Source: Pseudomonas sp. ZH-FAD (lineage in GTDB: Bacteria > Pseudomonadota > Gammaproteobacteria > Pseudomonadales > Pseudomonadaceae). From it: 64,000 nt of DNA. Within the stretch, counting starts at the first letter, position 1, and each line of letters begins with the position of its first letter. Position numbers and translations under genes: made by a program. The stretch spans positions 1 to 64,000 of the forward strand of contig NZ_PGLR01000025.1 in assembly GCF_002803095.1 (NCBI RefSeq). Direction: 5' to 3'. The notes under the pieces were generated by a model. It searched no databases, was not told the DNA's origin, and saw only the letters and a list, made by a program, of their open reading frames with translations. Below, one piece after another: positions 62,433 to 64,000 of the stretch.

Positions 62433-63359
62433 ATGCGAAGCCAAGCCCTGCGCGCTGACCTGTTGATGCTGATTACCGCGATGATCTGGGGCAGCGCCTT
62501 CGTCGCCCAGCGTCTGGGCATGGATAACATCGGCCCCTTCCTTTATACCGGCCTGCGCTTCGCCCTCGCCTGCCTGGTCCTGTTGCCGGTGCTGGCTTTG
62601 CTGCAACGTCGCCAGCAGCGCCCCGCTGCACCGCTGAATCGCAACCTGCTGGTGGGTGGCGTGATCATGGGCCTGGCGCTATCGCTAGGGATCAATCTGC
62701 AGCAGGTCGGCCTGCTGTTCACCACGGTGACCAACTCAGGCTTCATCACCGGGTTGTACGTGATCGTGGTGCCGATTCTCGGCTTGCTGATCGGCCAGCG
62801 CAGCAGCGCCGGCATCTGGTTGGGCGCCAGCCTGGCAGTGGTCGGCATGTTCCTGCTCAGCGTCGGCGAAGGATTCACAGTAGCCTCCGGCGACTGGCTG
62901 CAGTTGGCTGGCGCCTTCGGCTGGGGCGTGCATGTGTTGCTGGTGGGATTCTTCGCCAGCCGTCACGACCCGCTGCGCCTGGCCTTCATCCAGTTCGCCA
63001 CCTGCGCGGTGATCAGTCTGGCCCTGGCGCTGGTGTTCGAGACCGCGACACTGGACGGCATCATTGCCGCCGGGCCGGCCATCCTCTACGGCGGCGTGTT
63101 CGGCGTGGCGATCGGTTTCACCCTGCAGGTGGTGGCGCAGCAGCATGCCATCGCCTCGCATGCGGCGATCATCCTCTCGCTGGAAGCCGTATTCGCTGCC
63201 ATCGCCGGCGCCCTGTTGCTGAGCGAAGTGCTGGCACCGCGCGGTTATCTGGGTTGTGCGCTGATGTTCGGCGGCATGCTGCTGGCGCAGCTGTGGCCCA
63301 AGCCACTGCCCAGCGAACTCAGCGGTACGTCTGCAAACGCTGGTGCAGAGCGTCGTTGA
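62433..63359 (+). CDS. EamA-family transporter
   Basis: A 308-residue permease with about ten helices in two EamA repeats, starting LRADLLMLITAMIWGSAFVA. The ATG at 62433 is chosen because upstream residues of the open frame are hydrophilic and unlike the family. It converges on the DTW gene, and the two coding regions overlap by 41 bases at their 3' ends. Substrate unknown. Confidence 0.84.
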   Translation: MRSQALRADLLMLITAMIWGSAFVAQRLGMDNIGPFLYTGLRFALACLVLLPVLALLQRRQQRPAAPLNRNLLVGGVIMGLALSLGINLQQVGLLFTTVTNSGFITGLYVIVVPILGLLIGQRSSAGIWLGASLAVVGMFLLSVGEGFTVASGDWLQLAGAFGWGVHVLLVGFFASRHDPLRLAFIQFATCAVISLALALVFETATLDGIIAAGPAILYGGVFGVAIGFTLQVVAQQHAIASHAAIILSLEAVFAAIAGALLLSEVLAPRGYLGCALMFGGMLLAQLWPKPLPSELSGTSANAGAERR

Positions 63360-64000
63360 GATCCAGCGGCAGACGCCGTTTGGCAGCCAGGTAGTGCTGG
63401 CTGAACACATCGAGATAATCGTCCAGCGCCTCACCGGCACGCAGGTCGCCAGCCAGCTCCAGGCACATGGCGGCCACCTCGGCGGTGCACAGGTGCTCGC
63501 CACGAGTGGAGCGACGCAGGCGATAGCGCGATAGCTGCGCCGGCGTCAGGCTCAGCACTGGCAGCGCATCCAGATACGGGCTCTTGCGAAACATCTTGCG
63601 CGCCTCGGTCCAGGTGGCATCGAGCAGCACGAACAGTGGCCGCTTGCCGGGCGTAAGCCGCACCTCCTCCACCACGCGCTGCGGTGCCACGTACTCACCG
63701 GGAAACACCAGATAAGGCTGCCACTGCGGATCGGCCAAAAGCGCCAGCAGCGCCGGGTCGACGGCAGTGCGCGTCCAGCCGAAGGCGTGGGTTTCAGACA
63801 CCACATCAGCGATCAGCCAGCCGGTATTGCTCGGTTTCAACGCCTCGATGTCATGCATCACCAGGCACATGGCGGCATTGGCCTCGACCTGCGGGCGCCA
63901 GGCGCACAGGCAATGGGTCGGCTGCACCCGGCAGTGCGGGCAGCGCTCGGCGCGCGAACCACGGGCGACGAAGGGTTTGAGGCTGCGCGCCAGGCGCTCT
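63319..64000 (-). CDS. DTW-domain tRNA-uridine aminocarboxypropyltransferase, cut by the window end
   Basis: The frame stays open to the window end, so the 5' end is outside. The visible 227 codons include the zinc motif RCPHCRVQPTHCLC, the SAM-binding part with the DTW-type sequence LLDATWTEARKM, and a C-terminal region ending LNDALHQRLQTYR. A GTG inside (63927) is not the real start because the zinc motif begins before it. Such enzymes (TapT/TrcA) make acp3U in tRNA. Confidence 0.85.
   Translation of the reverse strand, partial: ERLARSLKPFVARGSRAERCPHCRVQPTHCLCAWRPQVEANAAMCLVMHDIEALKPSNTGWLIADVVSETHAFGWTRTAVDPALLALLADPQWQPYLVFPGEYVAPQRVVEEVRLTPGKRPLFVLLDATWTEARKMFRKSPYLDALPVLSLTPAQLSRYRLRRSTRGEHLCTAEVAAMCLELAGDLRAGEALDDYLDVFSQHYLAAKRRLPLDLNDALHQRLQTYR

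Noticed and set aside
63319..63927. A complete DTW-domain gene starting at the GTG at 63927
   Set aside because: The first two zinc-binding cysteines (RCPHC) lie upstream of that GTG in the same frame, which stays open to the window end, so the gene is partial.

Overview
The window looks like the chromosome of a Pseudomonas, most likely of the P. mendocina / P. oleovorans / P. alcaligenes kind. DNA is GC-rich. It carries an OprD-family porin, an Entner-Doudoroff edd/gap pair with HexR-like sites, a GcsR-type regulator beside a glycine cleavage operon, an Fpr/FinR pair, an ErdR-like response regulator, and gene orders that I recall from P. aeruginosa (prc - EAL/GGDEF gene - small genes - fklB - rdgC; azoR - LysR - hydrolase - ppiA). 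Species is an inference; no rRNA is present.

Layout. 1-640: edge of an accessory segment (tail of an IS30-like transposase, a small membrane protein, a tRNA-like junction sequence). 670-5300: small membrane protein, chemoreceptor, MscS channel, periplasmic endonuclease I. 5639-14348: glycine cleavage region (gcsR, sodC, gcvH-gcvP-glyA-gcvT) with a near-perfect sigma-54 promoter and GcsR-like palindromes before gcvH. 14527-17734: SoxR with a divergent flavin reductase, a CHM isomerase, and an OprD porin with a long leader. 17906-23667: carboxypeptidase, lipoprotein, glyoxalase-like, GST, WYL regulator, and a SnoaL/DUF899/YciI operon. 23856-30151: a GntR/UTRA regulator and an ABC importer operon that includes an alkaline-phosphatase-superfamily hydrolase and a HAD phosphatase, preceded by a strong PHO-box match and UTRA-type operators. 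I infer an import-and-dephosphorylate route for an organophosphate, and this is the most interesting part of the window. 30278-34594: LysR, ureidoglycine aminohydrolase, ahpF and ahpC with an OxyR-like site. 34750-44144: quinone reductase, prc, EAL-CBS-GGDDF protein, small genes, fklB, tRNA-Asp, tRNA-Val, rdgC. 44348-47781: edd / gap-mgsA. 47952-54108: arfB, YdjM-like protein, ABC exporter, DEAD-box helicase, CigR-like protein, DHFR-like reductase. 54095-64000: two EamA permeases, azoR, LysR - hydrolase - ppiA, fpr/finR, erdR-like gene, a third EamA permease, and a DTW-domain tRNA modification gene cut by the window end.

How the genes work together. Several neighbours form complete regulatory units: GcsR plus sigma-54 with gcvHP-glyA-gcvT for glycine breakdown and one-carbon supply; SoxR with a flavin reductase; OxyR-like control of AhpC with AhpF next to it; HexR-like control of edd and gap with methylglyoxal synthase as an overflow partner of gap; FinR with Fpr; PhoB plus GntR for the organophosphate operon. 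Short repeats (REP/MITE-like, several families) fill many gene ends, and in at least four cases the stop codon of a gene lies inside a repeat. I saw no CRISPR array, prophage structural genes, toxin-antitoxin pair or defence system.
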